A DNA stretch of 64,000 bases from Temnothorax longispinosus (lineage: Eukaryota; Arthropoda; Insecta; Hymenoptera; Formicidae). Made by a program: the position numbers and the translations under genes. Shown here piece after piece: positions 21,685 through 32,308 of the stretch. Below the pieces are notes generated by a model, which saw only the letters and a program-made list of their open reading frames with translations, was not told the origin of the DNA and did no database searches. How positions within the stretch are numbered: position 1 is the first letter of the stretch; each line of letters starts with the position of its first letter. Location of the stretch: positions 12,879,642-12,943,641 of the forward strand of contig NC_092362.1 in assembly GCF_030848805.1 (NCBI RefSeq). Reading direction: 5' to 3'.

Positions 21685-22400
21685 GATTTTATTTACATTG
21701 AGGAACATCTGTCATGTGTCGCTCCTGTGGCTGAAGCTCTCAATATTCTGCAAAGAGAAAATAATGTACAGTATATTACGGAATTGTTCTCCCTTGCCTT
21801 TTCGCATTACGTAAAAAATTACAAGCTTTACAAAACAAGGAGTTGAAATATTGTAGACTACTATGGGATGCTCTTTTGGAAAGTGTCAAAAGACGATTTA
21901 AAGATTTCTTTGACATGTCTGCGGTATCAGCACAGAATGCTGCAATTGCCACATTGTCATATCCAAGGTTCAGAAATCGATGGCTGTCATGCATTAACCT
22001 TGAATCAGCTCAGATACTATCACTTTTTAAAAAAGCAGTTGCAGCAGAGAGTAATTGTGTAGAAGTTTCCGAAAAAGAAACGGATCCATTTGACGATTAC
22101 TTTAATTTTGCGATGAAATCACAATCAGCAGCTTGCGGAGATTCATGTACGATAGATATGGTAGTTTCAAAGTATTTAAGTGACAGTACTCGAGAAGTTT
22201 TAATGCTCAAATTTTATCCGGCAATAAAAAAAGTGTTTGTGCGTTATAATACACCACTACCGTCCTCTGCCCCCGTTGAACAATTATTTTCCTACGCTAT
22301 TATGACAAATGTTCCAAAAAGTAGTAAGATGTCAGATAAAATGTTCGAAATAAAAGTTGTTTTGAAGGGAAATTATTCTAAATCTTATGTAAACGAGTAA
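21685..22400 (+). pseudogene. hAT transposase C-terminal half
   Basis: An early block reads EEHLSCVAPVAEALNILQRE, then after a small frameshift LPCLFALRKKLQALQNKELK. It continues as the open frame with DALLESVKRRFKDFF, YPRFRNRWLSC, VVSKYLSDSTREVL and the dimerisation region TPLPSSAPVEQLFSYAI, SKMSDKMFEIKVVLKGN. These match the hAT family C-terminal dimerisation domain, including the S-A-x-V-E-x-L-F-S motif. The stop is TAA at 22398-22400. The BED finger and catalytic Asp region are absent, so this is a 5'-truncated pseudogene. It could derive from the same family as the relic at 8100-9085, but they do not overlap, so this cannot be shown. Confidence 0.8.
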
Positions 22401-22976
22401 GAATTATTAAATTTTTTTTACATTGAGAGCTGCAGTACCGTGTGCTCCACTGCCCAATGAAAGTGGCAATAATAGATGCAATTATAATGCTGCGATTTAA
22501 GATAATGTATTTTCGTAACCAAAAAAATGCTTGTTAATTATACTTACATTATACTGTATTCACATATAAGCATATGTAAACTTATCTTAAGTTTATTATA
22601 CTAGATCCACACACAATACATCATAAACCAGCCTCATTTACCTCATTGACCGGTTCATGAATTATTGACCAAGGTCAATCAAAGATGTGGAAACATTTTT
22701 TACTTTACTTTTTTGTTTTCTTGCAATTAATTTTTTTAAATTTGTTATAAACGCAAAAACTACGTTTTTCAAGTATTATTTATATGTATTTTTTTTAATG
22801 GTTTTGTACAGAACAATAAATGTAAAAAAAAAAAGTTCTAACAAAAAAAATTTCTCTCCTTGTATCGTAGCTAAGATCGATGTTTGAGCTTCCAAAAAAA
22901 CTCCAACGACTCATAACTAGTTATTTCTTTGAGTTTTCCTTGTTTTTTAATCTTATAGCCTTATATTCTACTAAAA
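22401..22976. other. AT-rich spacer, no gene seen
   Basis: This probably includes the 3' flank of the hAT relic. No terminal repeat was recognised. Confidence 0.3.
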
Positions 22977-23285
22977 TTGTATACAATAAAATTTTATTCG
23001 TTACTTGTACGTAAGATTTATTCGAATAAACTTTTATCTGCAAGTCAGAAATACACTTTTATTCGAATAATTTTTTATCTGCAATTTACGAATAAAATAT
23101 TATCCAAATAAAAAGTTATTCGCCAGTCATGAATACTTTTTTATTTGAACAATATTTTATTTGGATAAAAAATTATTCAAATAAAATTGTATTTCTAACT
23201 TGCAGATAAAAATTTATTCGAATAAATCCTTATTTATGAGTAACGGATAAAATTTTATCGCATAAAATTTTATTCTCACCCTTAT
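22977..23285. mobile_element. AT-rich foldback MITE
   Basis: AAAATTTTAT at both ends, then TTATTCGAATAAA and TTATCTGCAAGT words on the left (22990-23060), are mirrored on the right (23190-23270). The arms are about 130 bp around a centre near 23127. The repeated word is TTTATTCGAATAA. No coding capacity. Confidence 0.65.
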
Positions 23286-23439
23286 CTAAATGAATTTTTA
23301 TCTAAGTAATGCCCAATACTGCTACTCGTAGGGCTCGTAATAGAAAAATAAAGACACCTTTATTATATAAATTTGGTCCAAACTATCTATTAAGCCTAGT
23401 CAGAACTTGATCCGTTCACTGGTTAGCGATATCTCAAAA

Positions 23440-23535
23440 TCTCGGGTACTAGCAACTCGTCGCGTCGCGTAAAAGAGTCACGGTGCGGTCTCGCTTTGGT
23501 TATACTTGGTGCGAGACACTACTGTGTCTCTTGAT
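23440..23535 (-). repeat. inverted copy of the module at 1924-2016
   Basis: It carries GCGGTCTCGC and GCGAGACACTACTGTGTCTC in the order expected for the reverse complement of the 1924 module. It may mark the end of the adjacent Harbinger element, since the transposase C-terminus begins about 75 bp inward. Confidence 0.45.
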
Positions 23536-23610
23536 AAAATAAACTCGATCTTTGATCGTTATCATTTTCTTCGTTTCCATGATTTTCTCTTACATTTATA
23601 TTATTGAAAT

Positions 23611-23712
23611 TCATAATTTATTATTTAAACCGCTATCTTTATCATATAAATCCATGTTATTATCAAAGGTATTGATGCATATATTATGTAAAATAGAACT
23701 TAAAATTACTAC
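23611..23712 (-). pseudogene. PIF/Harbinger transposase, C-terminal fragment
   Basis: Read on the minus strand from the gypsy junction: VILSSILHNICINTF, then an acidic tail and TGA at 23611-23613. The LHNICI word is the end of the DDE_Tnp_4 domain of Harbinger transposases. Removing the 10.3-kb gypsy element and one copy of its CTAC duplication joins this fragment in frame to the reading at 34042 onward (..YQNIQFIVK + VVILSS..). It is therefore the same gene as 34042-35455. Confidence 0.8.
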
Positions 23713-24024
23713 TGTAGGATTAAGTTTTATGTATGTAGGATTAAGTTTTATGTTTATCTGTATTTTCCCTTCTGTCGCATTCGGTTAGGCATTTAGGCGC
23801 GGGATACCGCGATGCGTGCGTCCGCAATTAGTATCGGGAGAGTTCGGCATGAATGAGTTCGACATGAATTCAGGCAGGTACGCGGAAAAAAGAGAGAAGT
23901 AGGAGAGAAAAGGGAGTCGTGTTCAGAGAGCGAAGCGAGCAAGACGTGTGCGAGCTTCTTGTAATAAATGCCTTATTTTCTTGTTATTAAAACCATTGCC
24001 TCGTGAATCATTTAAATCCTTACA
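23713..24024 (+). repeat. 5' LTR of the gypsy element
   Basis: Starts TGTAGGATTAAGTTTTATG, which is repeated in tandem at once, and ends AAATCCTTACA. AATAAA lies at 23963-23968. It differs from the 3' LTR by a few substitutions and a small indel near 23790. Confidence 0.9.
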
Positions 24025-24026
24025 AT

Positions 24027-24044
24027 TGGGGGCTCGTCCGGGAT
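24027..24044 (+). promoter_or_regulatory. primer-binding site, proline tRNA type
   Basis: TGGGGGCTCGTCCGGGAT starts two bases after the 5' LTR. This 18-mer is the known complement of the 3' end of tRNA-Pro used as primer by several retroelements. Confidence 0.85.
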
Positions 24045-24093
24045 CGAGGCTAACGAGAAGGTGAGGAACGAGGAGAAGAAGAATAAGGAAAGC

Positions 24094-24366
24094 ATGTCGC
24101 ACAACGACGAACACGACGGCGCAGAAGGCACGTTGCGAGTCGACACGATGACGATAGCCCAACTCAAAGACGAGCTCAGAGGACGTCGGCTGAAGGTGAC
24201 AAGCAACAAGGTCGATCTCGCAGTACGACTGAAGGCAGCTCTAGTCCTGGACGATCAACACGAAGAAGAAAGCGACGACGATGGGTCCAGCGGCGAGAGC
24301 AACGGCGAACAAGATGGCGCCGCGCCGGCGCTAATGGTGCCGGAGACGACAAGGCACGGGGTTTAA
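24094..24366 (+). pseudogene. gypsy gag N-terminus with SAP domain
   Basis: The ATG at 24094 is the first after the primer site. About residues 18-50 read TMTIAQLKDELRGRRLK, then SNKVDLAVRLKAAL, which fits the SAP helix-extended-loop-helix DNA-binding motif (TxxxLKxxLxxRGLxxxGxKxxLxxRL). An acidic tail follows (EEESDDDGSSGES). The frame stops at TAA 24364-24366. The next gag frame is one base back and begins within a few codons, so a small indel near 24355 has separated the two parts; a programmed shift is possible but less likely within gag. A SAP domain may tether the particle to host chromatin; that role is inference. Confidence 0.7.
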
Positions 24367-24371
24367 AATTC

Positions 24372-25124
24372 GTGCCAACTTTCAAGGACGTGGAGGAATC
24401 AATCGATACTTTCAGTGAAGACGACGGCAAAAACATAAAGACGTGGATCAGGGGATTCGAGGACCTGGCGAAGTTGTGTGAGTGGAATGCGATACGAAAA
24501 ATAATCTACGCGAAAAGACTGTTGCAAGGCTCTGCTCGATTGTTTGTAAAATCTGACGACTGTGGGAAGACGTGGAAAACCATAAAGGCCGTCCTAAAGA
24601 CAGAATTTGCACTAAAAGTGGACAGCCGCATGGTGCATAAGGAGCTGCAACAAAGGAAAAAGAGGACCGATGAATCCTATCACGAATATTGCTACAAGAT
24701 GATGGAGATAGCAGCACGAGCGGACGTCGAGACAAAAGCAGTCCTCCAGTATATCGTTGACGGTATTGACGACGAAGGGTACCGTAAGTCTGTGTTATAC
24801 GGTGCGAAAACTGTGCGCAAATTGAAAGACAAATTCGATATATATGCAGATATGTTCGGTAAAAGTAAGTCAAAATCGAGCAAAATTAAGAAAAAAATGC
24901 CTTCGAACACGGAGAATAAAGACGCGAAACGTTGTTATAACTGCGGCGATAGCGATCATTTAAGCGTGGCATGCCCGTCGAAAGAACGGGGTACAAAATG
25001 TTTCGGTTGTAATAAATACGGGCACATAGCGGCAAAATGTTTCAAAGGCGCGAACGCGGAAGAGAAAAAAGTTGCAATATCGTACAGTCAGGTTCCGGTA
25101 AATGCCGTAAAGACGTTGTTATAA
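24372..25124 (+). CDS. gypsy gag core with two CCHC zinc knuckles
   Basis: About 250 codons open from the shift near 24360. The body reads TWIRGFEDLAKLCEWNA, RLLQGSARLFVKS and WKTIKAVLKTEFA, the retrotransposon gag (capsid) fold, then a long helical part. The C-terminus has CYNCGDSDHLSVAC and CFGCNKYGHIAAKC, two CX2CX4HX4C knuckles that bind element RNA. The frame stops at 25122-25124 and overlaps pol (25037 onward) by about 85 nt, with pol in the -1 frame. That arrangement is usual for gag-pol expression by ribosomal frameshifting. No lesion is seen inside this segment. Confidence 0.85.
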   Translation: MPTFKDVEESIDTFSEDDGKNIKTWIRGFEDLAKLCEWNAIRKIIYAKRLLQGSARLFVKSDDCGKTWKTIKAVLKTEFALKVDSRMVHKELQQRKKRTDESYHEYCYKMMEIAARADVETKAVLQYIVDGIDDEGYRKSVLYGAKTVRKLKDKFDIYADMFGKSKSKSSKIKKKMPSNTENKDAKRCYNCGDSDHLSVACPSKERGTKCFGCNKYGHIAAKCFKGANAEEKKVAISYSQVPVNAVKTLL

Positions 25125-26095
25125 ACGACACGAACCTGAGCGCAATAATAGATTCGGGTAGTGATATTAGCTTAATGCGCAAAGAGCAATATGAACAGAT
25201 CGGGTCGCCGACTTTCGGGAATCGCACGATAACATTCCGAGGAGCGGGTTCAGAAGAAAACACAACGTTAGGGGACATACATCTAAAGATTTGCATTTAT
25301 ATGGAAATCTACGACATTGTCGTACATCTCGTTCATGACGGAATAATTCCACACGGTATGCTTATAGGATCCGATTTTCTAAATAATGTCAAAATACACA
25401 TAAAAAGGGGTGTCTTAAATATTTCAAAAATTGTAAACAATTTCGCGGAATTATCAGAGGTGTATACAGTACAAGATAACGTCGTGGATTTGAAGCATAT
25501 TAAAGATGAATATATTAAAAAAGAAGTAGAATGTTTAGTAACAGAATATAGGCTGAAAAAAGAGAAAGAGGTAGGTATTAAAATGATTATAGTCGTAAAA
25601 GATGATATTCCAGTTGTCCAAAACGCGCGCAGATTATCTGTAGCGGAAAAAACCGAAGTAGATTCGCAAATGCGTGAATGGCTTAACGAAGGGATAATAC
25701 GACCGTCGTGTTCTGATTACGCTAGTCCCATAGTTTTGGTAAAGAAAAAGAATGGCGCGACTAGAATTTGTGTGGACTACCAAAGACTTAATGAAAAGGT
25801 AGTTAAAAACTGATATTCCCTACCGTTGATCGAGGATCAGTTGGATCTTCTGCAAGGCGCAAGAGTGTATAGCACTTTAGATTTAAAAAACGGCTTTTTT
25901 TATGTACCGGTCGAGGAATCTAGTTGTAAGTATACTGCGTTTGTTGTCCCTAACGGACACTATGAATTTTTAAAGATCCCATTCGGCCTATGTACTTCAC
26001 CGGCGTATTTCCAGAAATATGTTAACGCAGTCTTTCGTGATTTGACGAATGCGGGGGTTATCGCGATCTATATGGACGATATAATTTGCGACGCT
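25037..26095 (+). pseudogene. gypsy pol, protease and first half of reverse transcriptase
   Basis: The frame contains the aspartic protease active site AIIDSGSDISLM (about 25143-25180) and the flap-side IPHGMLIGSDFL. It then has the reverse transcriptase entry (EWLNEGIIRPSCSDYASPIV, LVKKKNGATRICVDYQRLN). A TGA at 25811-25813 interrupts the usual N-R-Y-P-L-P site. Reading resumes in the same frame with LPLIEDQLDLL, STLDLKNGFFYVPV, FLKIPFGLCTSPAYFQK and the catalytic box IYMDDI near 26068-26085. Immediately after IICDA (26095) the homology stops, because foreign DNA begins. The remaining thumb and RNase H regions continue at about 31653 in the same frame. Confidence 0.9.
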
Positions 26096-27185
26096 TTTTC
26101 CCCCGGTCTCGCAATCCGGTGGAAGGCTATCGTGGATTGGCAGCACGCGCAACTAATTCCGACACAAAATGATTGGGCGCCAGGTGCGACGGATCGCACC
26201 ACCGTACTTTATTCTAAACAGCGCGATATCCCCGGCGATGCCTCAAGGCGTAGTTCTTCCGTTCAGGGAATTCGGAGAGAAGGCGTAACGCAATTAATTA
26301 CACCAAATTATAATAACAGGATAACAAGTAATATATTTAATCAGGCAGAGTAGGTGTAAATGTATTTGCAATATAATATCGGTCAGTGTAGATGTTGGTA
26401 TAATCGATCCGAGCATATCACATTCGAAATTAGATCATGCGGTAAAGAGACTCTAGCGACGGCAGATCGATGCCGATGCAACGAAGTAACGCGAGGATTA
26501 CCACGGAAAGGTCGGGTAGGCTGACGCAAGAATGCCGGATAACCAACGCCGCAGACGGACGCGAGAAGGTCGGGTAGAGTAACGCCAGAATCTCAAAATA
26601 TGTGAAGGCAGTGATGCCGACTGTTAAACACGATAGATGAACTCATACAAGATTAACGCACAGAGGAACGCAAAACAATAGTCAACGCAGACGAACACAC
26701 GAAATATTAACGCGAAAGATAATTAAGGCAACGCGGTACCTTACTGCGAACACGCAAAGAATACTTATGTCACGAGGCCGACGAGCCAAGTCGCCGCACC
26801 TCCGTTTGCAACTTCGACGCGTACCCGGGCCGCTTCGATTCCGCACGACGCAAAAATTATGGGCGGTCTCGCCGTGTAGGCCACGCTGGCCGGCGATCGC
26901 CCCTGAACACAAAATCAAGGACTCGTATCGCGGACGATCCCGCGGTTTGTCACGCGAATCCCGAATCCTCTCGCAAGTCCGGAAATTCCGCGGCCCCGCG
27001 CCGATCCCGACGATCTTCCCGTCCCGCCAAACGCAATTTTCGCCGTCCTCGAAGGCCCGGATACGTTATTTAACGAGGGCGAGTGCCCTTCAAACTACGT
27101 GACCACTCGCGGCTCGCCGTTTCTCCGCGCAACTTGCTCCCATTATCTCCGCGCCTGACACGCCACGATTATCCTGATTCACGCA

Positions 27186-27360
27186 ATGAAACGCAACACG
27201 ATTTCTCCGATTAACACGATGAAACGTGACACAATTATTCCGCTTAACACGATGCAACGCGACACAATTATTCCGATTAACACGAAGAAACGCGACACAA
27301 TTATTCCGATTAACACGAAGAAACGCGACACAATTATTTCGACTCACACGAGAAAACACG
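27186..27360 (+). repeat. 33-bp minisatellite, in-frame 11-residue repeat
   Basis: Five units of about 33 bp (AACACGAAGAAACGCGACAC.. ATTATTCCGATT). Translated on + they give KKRDTIIPINT-like 11-residue units without stops. No context supports a real protein. Confidence 0.7.
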
Positions 27361-29941
27361 GTCGATTCGACTCACAATATTCAACGCCACGCGACTGTCG
27401 GCCGTGACGGTGCTCCCGGGGAGGACACGATTGGTCTCTACGCACATGAGAGTTTACTCTCGGCGGGGCCCTTGCACGATTTTCGATACGATTCTCTGGA
27501 ATGCGAGCGTAAGATAACGCACGCGCTCATACCGCCGTCCATAGGTAATTTCTGCAGGTAACCGATACGCTTCTGGGGCCAGCGCCTCGAGTGAACCCTT
27601 TTTTCCTAACGCGGGGACGCCAGGGTGGTGACCTTGCAGTTAACGTGGGTGCTTCCTTCAGTCCGGGCAGTGTCACGCCTGACGGTATAATCACCGCTAT
27701 ATTCCAGCCGCATAAATTTTTCGATTTCCATCCCTATTGCACAGCACCTGAAAACAATATAAGAATAAACAATCACACCTTAGATTAACTGTCATAACAA
27801 TCACTCAGCTGATGCGAGCACGCGTTCTTAAAGTAGTAGACACAAGCCTAGAGAACATGGCCACTTTAAGGTACCCTTTCAAGTTTAAGCCCCATTTTCA
27901 TGAATCACACTATAAACTTTTGGACAATTGCTTGTTAAAATTTCCCAGCATCACTACAATTGATCGTAAATGAATATTACAAGTTTTATGAGACCCTTTC
28001 GGAACTATCATAAAAAGTCAAACAACTTTTGATTATAAACCATTATTGTATCTCTCAAAATAAACTAATTAACAATACAATTTACCATAAAATTATTATT
28101 AAAAATAATGAATAAAATCACTGCAGATACTCAGCAGAGCATGTCAAGTAACCTCACAAAAACCCCACATCATATCTCTTCTTAATTCCGAGATATAATT
28201 AAAAATTACGGAAATCCATAAAACACAGAAATTTTAAACAACCTAAAATAATGCCCTTAATTGTCCGAACACAACAAAAAAAACCCCATCTTTTTATCTC
28301 TTACCGTTCTCGAGTTATAAATTATTAAAGTTTCACGTCCGCCATTTTGAATTTCCTACCCTTTAGACTTACAAAGACCAAATCACTTTTACATTAATAT
28401 TTTAGTCTTTTATACATTTTAAGACCAAAAAATTTCATTTCTGAACAAAAATTTTAACATTTAATTATTATGATAAAAATGAAATCTCTCATACTCCTAA
28501 ACACCAGTAACGTTAACGCCAATTTTCTATTTAAATTAATTAAACTAATAAACGAGATTGAAATTGAACATTCACTTCATGAAAGACGAGGATAGTTTAA
28601 TACCAGTTCATAGAGAGTAAGACAAGGATAGCCATATATACTTTTAATAAATTAAAATAAAAAATAGAAAACGAATAGTTTGAAATAAAAACAATATAAA
28701 CGTGTATAAGGAATAATCACTAGAACCGATTAAAGGAAAAAACATTTACTATATAATTATTCAAAATTGCAACTTACTTCTATAAACAATCATAAACAAA
28801 TTACTGACCATGTCAATAAATATTTTTAACTTATACCTCAGTTCATATATAACAACTTTTATATAAGTCAAAACCTTGTTAATCCATTAATGAAAGCTAC
28901 ACAAATTTTAAAAGAAATACAGGGCCGGATAACGGATATTCCGACTTGGGGAAAACTACCCTTAAAGTCTGGCAACCCAGATCGAACTGCTTGCATAATT
29001 ATAAAAACCCGTTTCGGTAAACACGAATTCTGACCGCGCACGTAAACTCGGCATTAGTACACCTACGAAAAATGATAATAACTTTTATTTCTGCAATTGT
29101 TTATTTACGAAATATTTATAACAATAAAATAAAAAATGCTCATAAACGAGATAATATTAGAAATTCAAAACCTCTTAAATAAAGAGAACATAACAATATC
29201 AATATGCGAATTAAAGAGTACCAATTTATTTAATTAATAATTTGTTATTAACAAACACGTATATTAACAATAAAATTTTTCAATGCTATATTATACTTTA
29301 GTGAAAGCCCTACAATATATTTCCTATACACTCCTACCAAATTCCCAACTGTTCGTGAGATATAAAAATAATAAAAATCTTATTATATATATATATATAA
29401 TTTAATTTCATTGATTTCCTGTACTAATGAGAATACTGACCATTTCTATCTGCACGATATATTATTAACCTGATATTAGAATCATTATTAACACCGCTAA
29501 CATCACTTTTATTAATATTACTATTAACAAATATATATACTTGCCAAAATTAATATAAATATCGAGCGTCAAGCGCCAAAGCGTTACTCACGAACCTGAG
29601 AAAGATAAAATTGTATTATGCGTAGCATAAGGAACACGAATCCAAGCGAGATGCGAGTATTGTACGATCTGAAAAAGAGAAAGAGAGAGTCAGATATACT
29701 ATAGTAACTGTTAGACAAAGAGAGCAATATCTTTTATACTTTAGACATGCTAATAATGACTTTAATTGTACTAATGAATTATTCTATTGAATGTAAAGTA
29801 TGTCTGAAGAAACTTAAATAATACTTAACATATATTTGCACATTTTAAAACTAAAATATTAAAGATTTCTTATTTTCCTTTATGATAAAAGTCATATTGA
29901 AATTTTATAATGAAAGTAGGTATCGCTCTCAATACAAACCG

Positions 29942-30448
29942 TTGTTAGACTAGAGAATAAAAATGGAATTCAGACGAGTCACCTGTATGACTCATTCGAG
30001 TGAATCTAGTCTTCGCATAGACCATATATGGATATGTCGAGGCAGAGTGTGACGCATGACCATATAAGGTAATGAATTTCAAGATACCACCCTATGACTC
30101 ATTGCTGGCAAGCGAGCCACACCACTAGAAGTAGACTCACATCCGCTAGGCAACGCCTTATGACTCATTGTAACGTGGTGCGGTCACCTCCCACTACCGT
30201 TTCCAAAATTGTATAAAAGCGGAATCTTTCACCCTCTCGACGGAGAGTCTCTCGACGGAGAGTGTGGAACGAGCCAGGAAAGGTCACATATCTTATACTT
30301 GTTCCATCCTCCCACATAAACCACCTGTATCGTAAAAGTTCTACAATAAATATCATACTCTTTTATATCAAAAGAAAGATAAAGATTATTGAATTACCTA
30401 CCTTCGACGGATCTAAGGAGCCATAATCTACATCGCCGACCAACAGCT
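29942..30448 (+). promoter_or_regulatory. LTR-like promoter block with three TGACTCA sites
   Basis: The block starts TGTTAGAC and ends ACCAACA. TGACTCA occurs at 29988, 30095 and 30161, a TATA box (TATAAAAG) at 30211, a direct repeat CTCTCGACGGAGAGT twice at about 30234-30263, and AATAAA at 30343. This layout resembles an LTR. Only one copy was seen and no flanking duplication was found, so it may be a solo LTR or a part of the surrounding insertion. Confidence 0.4.
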
Positions 30449-30479
30449 AATTATCCTGGGGTTTTACCTCCTTAACTGC

Positions 30480-31073
30480 AAGAAGAACCCATAAAAATTG
30501 ATTTCGACGGAGACGTTCTGCCGGATCGAGCCACCTCGCATCACCCAGGACGTCACAGCAGCTCGTTTCGGGCGATGTCTCCTCGCTTCCGGCCGGCAGG
30601 ACAGTGTCGGGACTATGGTCCGCCGGGATCGCGCCGGTTCCCCGCGCCTGCGCCGTAACGTGTAGCGCGGCCGGATTGCCGATCCTAGCGCTCCCGGCGC
30701 TTAGGCTGGTCGTGCGCTGCTCCTTCCGGTGGCGCCACTCCAACTCTAGGGCGCTCGCACCGGTGCCTCAGCGTCTCGCGCGCCTCCCTTTCCGGCGGCG
30801 CCGCTCCAACTCCCTCCGACTCGGCGCGAGCTTTTTAGATCAACCGGCTGTCCGGGCCGCGATGATTGAGCCGGCGTTCGGGGTCAGGCTGGCCGGGCCT
30901 CGGCCCCGTCCGCCGTCAGCCTCTCGGGGTGGCGGTCACAGGGCTGCGCACTTCCCTGAGCCGCTCCTTGGCACCCTGGCCTGAGAGGCATTTCGCTCGG
31001 GTGTGCCCCGGGGTCCTCTCGATTCCTCTCCTGCCGCGGTTGTGACCGAGTGTAGAGTGAATTCCGGCCGGCG
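30480..31073. other. GC-rich block, no gene recognised
   Basis: Repeated GGCGCC/CTCCAACTC words (TTCCGGTGGCGCCACTCCAAC and TTCCGGCGGCGCCGCTCCAAC, about 60 bp apart). A 126-codon + frame here is compositional. The GC-rich sequence continues after the Transib-like fragment, at 31375-31640. Confidence 0.4.
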
Positions 31074-31369
31074 CACAGTGGGGCCGATTCCCGAAAAACT
31101 GGTCAAAAGTCGAAAAATAAAGTTTTAATTTATGGGATTTGAAGTACATAGATGTGTAGAGTAATGTTCAAAGAATATGTAACGGCCCTTTATAAAGGCT
31201 AATTAAGTATACATGGCAGGTATAAGCCAGTACAAAAAGGACTTTCGCACGAGTAACAGCTCGAGCGTCCGAGCTCATGTTCAAGCGTCATATTCAAAAA
31301 TTCGTAGAAAATCGTAAAGTTGATCTTTTTTAAATCTACAAAATGGCTGTTTTAAATGGAAAAATGCCG
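31074..31369. mobile_element. Transib-like fragment with CACAGTGGGG terminus
   Basis: CACAGTGGGGCCGATTCCC at 31074 parallels the left terminus at 15722. It is preceded by CGGCG (31069-31073). CGGCG recurs at 31370-31374, right after GGAAAAATGCC, where GC-rich host sequence resumes. The first element has GAAAAATG about 22 bp before its right end, so this copy may simply lack its last 20 bp. No ORF. Confidence 0.45.
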
Positions 31370-31652
31370 CGGCGGTACTCCTGCGCTTGCGGGGAGGTCC
31401 GGGCGACCCGACTAACGACCAAGTCCCTGGGCCGCCTCCTTAGTCCTGACAGCTCTTCCCCGTTGCGGCTCGCGGCCGTTACAGGCTGACTCCGGTCACC
31501 ACCGGCGATCCCTTAAAACTTAAACGCTCATTAGACCAATTAATCGTATGCAACCGCCCCCCCCCCCTCGCTCCAACGAGGAGGCATCCCCAAATTTCCC
31601 TCGGCCAAGCCCGTCCGGGAAGCAGACGCGACTTGTCACGTCACAAATTGTG

Positions 31653-32308
31653 CTTCAAAAAATGAGCAAGATGGATTAACGCGACTTAAATCGGTGCTAG
31701 GAACGGCGGCTGAATACGGATTATCGATTAACTGGTCAAAGTGTCAGTTGTTAAAGTTGAAAGTAAATTTTTTGGGGCACATAGTAGAAGACGGAAAGGT
31801 TACACCTTCCAAAGAAAAAACTGATGCGGTAAGACATTTCCCAAAGCCGACAAATGTGCGTTCTGTACAAAGCTTCTTAGGCCTTACGGGGTACTTCCGG
31901 AAATTCGTGCCGCGATATTCATATATCGCGCGACCGTTGACAGATTTATTGAGAGACGGCGTTGACTTTATTTTTGGAAAAGAACAATAGCACGCATTCA
32001 ATCAGTTGAAACTCATACTTAGCGATAAACCTATTTTGCATTTGTATCGTCCGGCGGCAGAGACAGAACTACACACTGACGCATCCGCTCTTGGATACGG
32101 TGCGATATTATTGCAACGCGATAGCGAAGATCGTATGTTCCACCCGGTGCATTACGCGAGTGGCAAAACTACACCGGCTGAGGCAAAATATGATAATTAC
32201 AGACTGGAAGTGTTAGCTATTGTCAAAGCGTTAAAGAAATTAAGGGTATATTTGATCGAAATCCCGTTTACAATTGTAACCGATTGCAGGGGTTCATGCA
32301 GACCATGA
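31653..32308 (+). pseudogene. gypsy pol, reverse transcriptase thumb and RNase H
   Basis: Reading resumes with LKSVLGTAAEYGLSINWSKC, VNFLGHIVEDGKVTPSKEK and VRSVQSFLGLTGYFRKFVP, the gypsy thumb and connection. A TAG at 31988-31990 replaces one codon, then RNase H follows: LHLYRPAAETELHTDASALG (first Asp), YGAILLQ, YASGKTTPAEAKYDNYRLEV (catalytic Glu) and FTIVTDC (third Asp). At about 32283 the frame shifts by one base. Same family and frame as 25037-26095. Confidence 0.88.

Larger units (their letters stand above)
26096..31652. mobile_element. unassigned 5.5-kb insertion splitting the gypsy reverse transcriptase
   Basis: Left of 26096 the reverse transcriptase ends after the YMDD box; right of 31652 it resumes (SKNEQDGLTRLKSVL). 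Between lie a GC-rich left part, a 33-bp minisatellite (27186-27360), about 2 kb of AT-rich sequence without genes (27800-29940), an LTR-like promoter block (29942-30448) and a GC-rich block (30480-31640) with a Transib-like fragment inside. TTGGGCGCC near 26174 and repeats of AAGGTCGGGTAG (26508, 26564) are seen on the left. No pair of LTRs or inverted ends, and no clear duplication, could be established. It may be a large non-autonomous retroelement or several merged insertions. Confidence 0.6.

Noticed and set aside
8100..22400. One hAT element split into an N-terminal relic at 8.1 kb and a C-terminal relic at 21.7 kb
   Set aside because: The two pieces do not overlap and no joining duplication was found, so a common origin cannot be supported.
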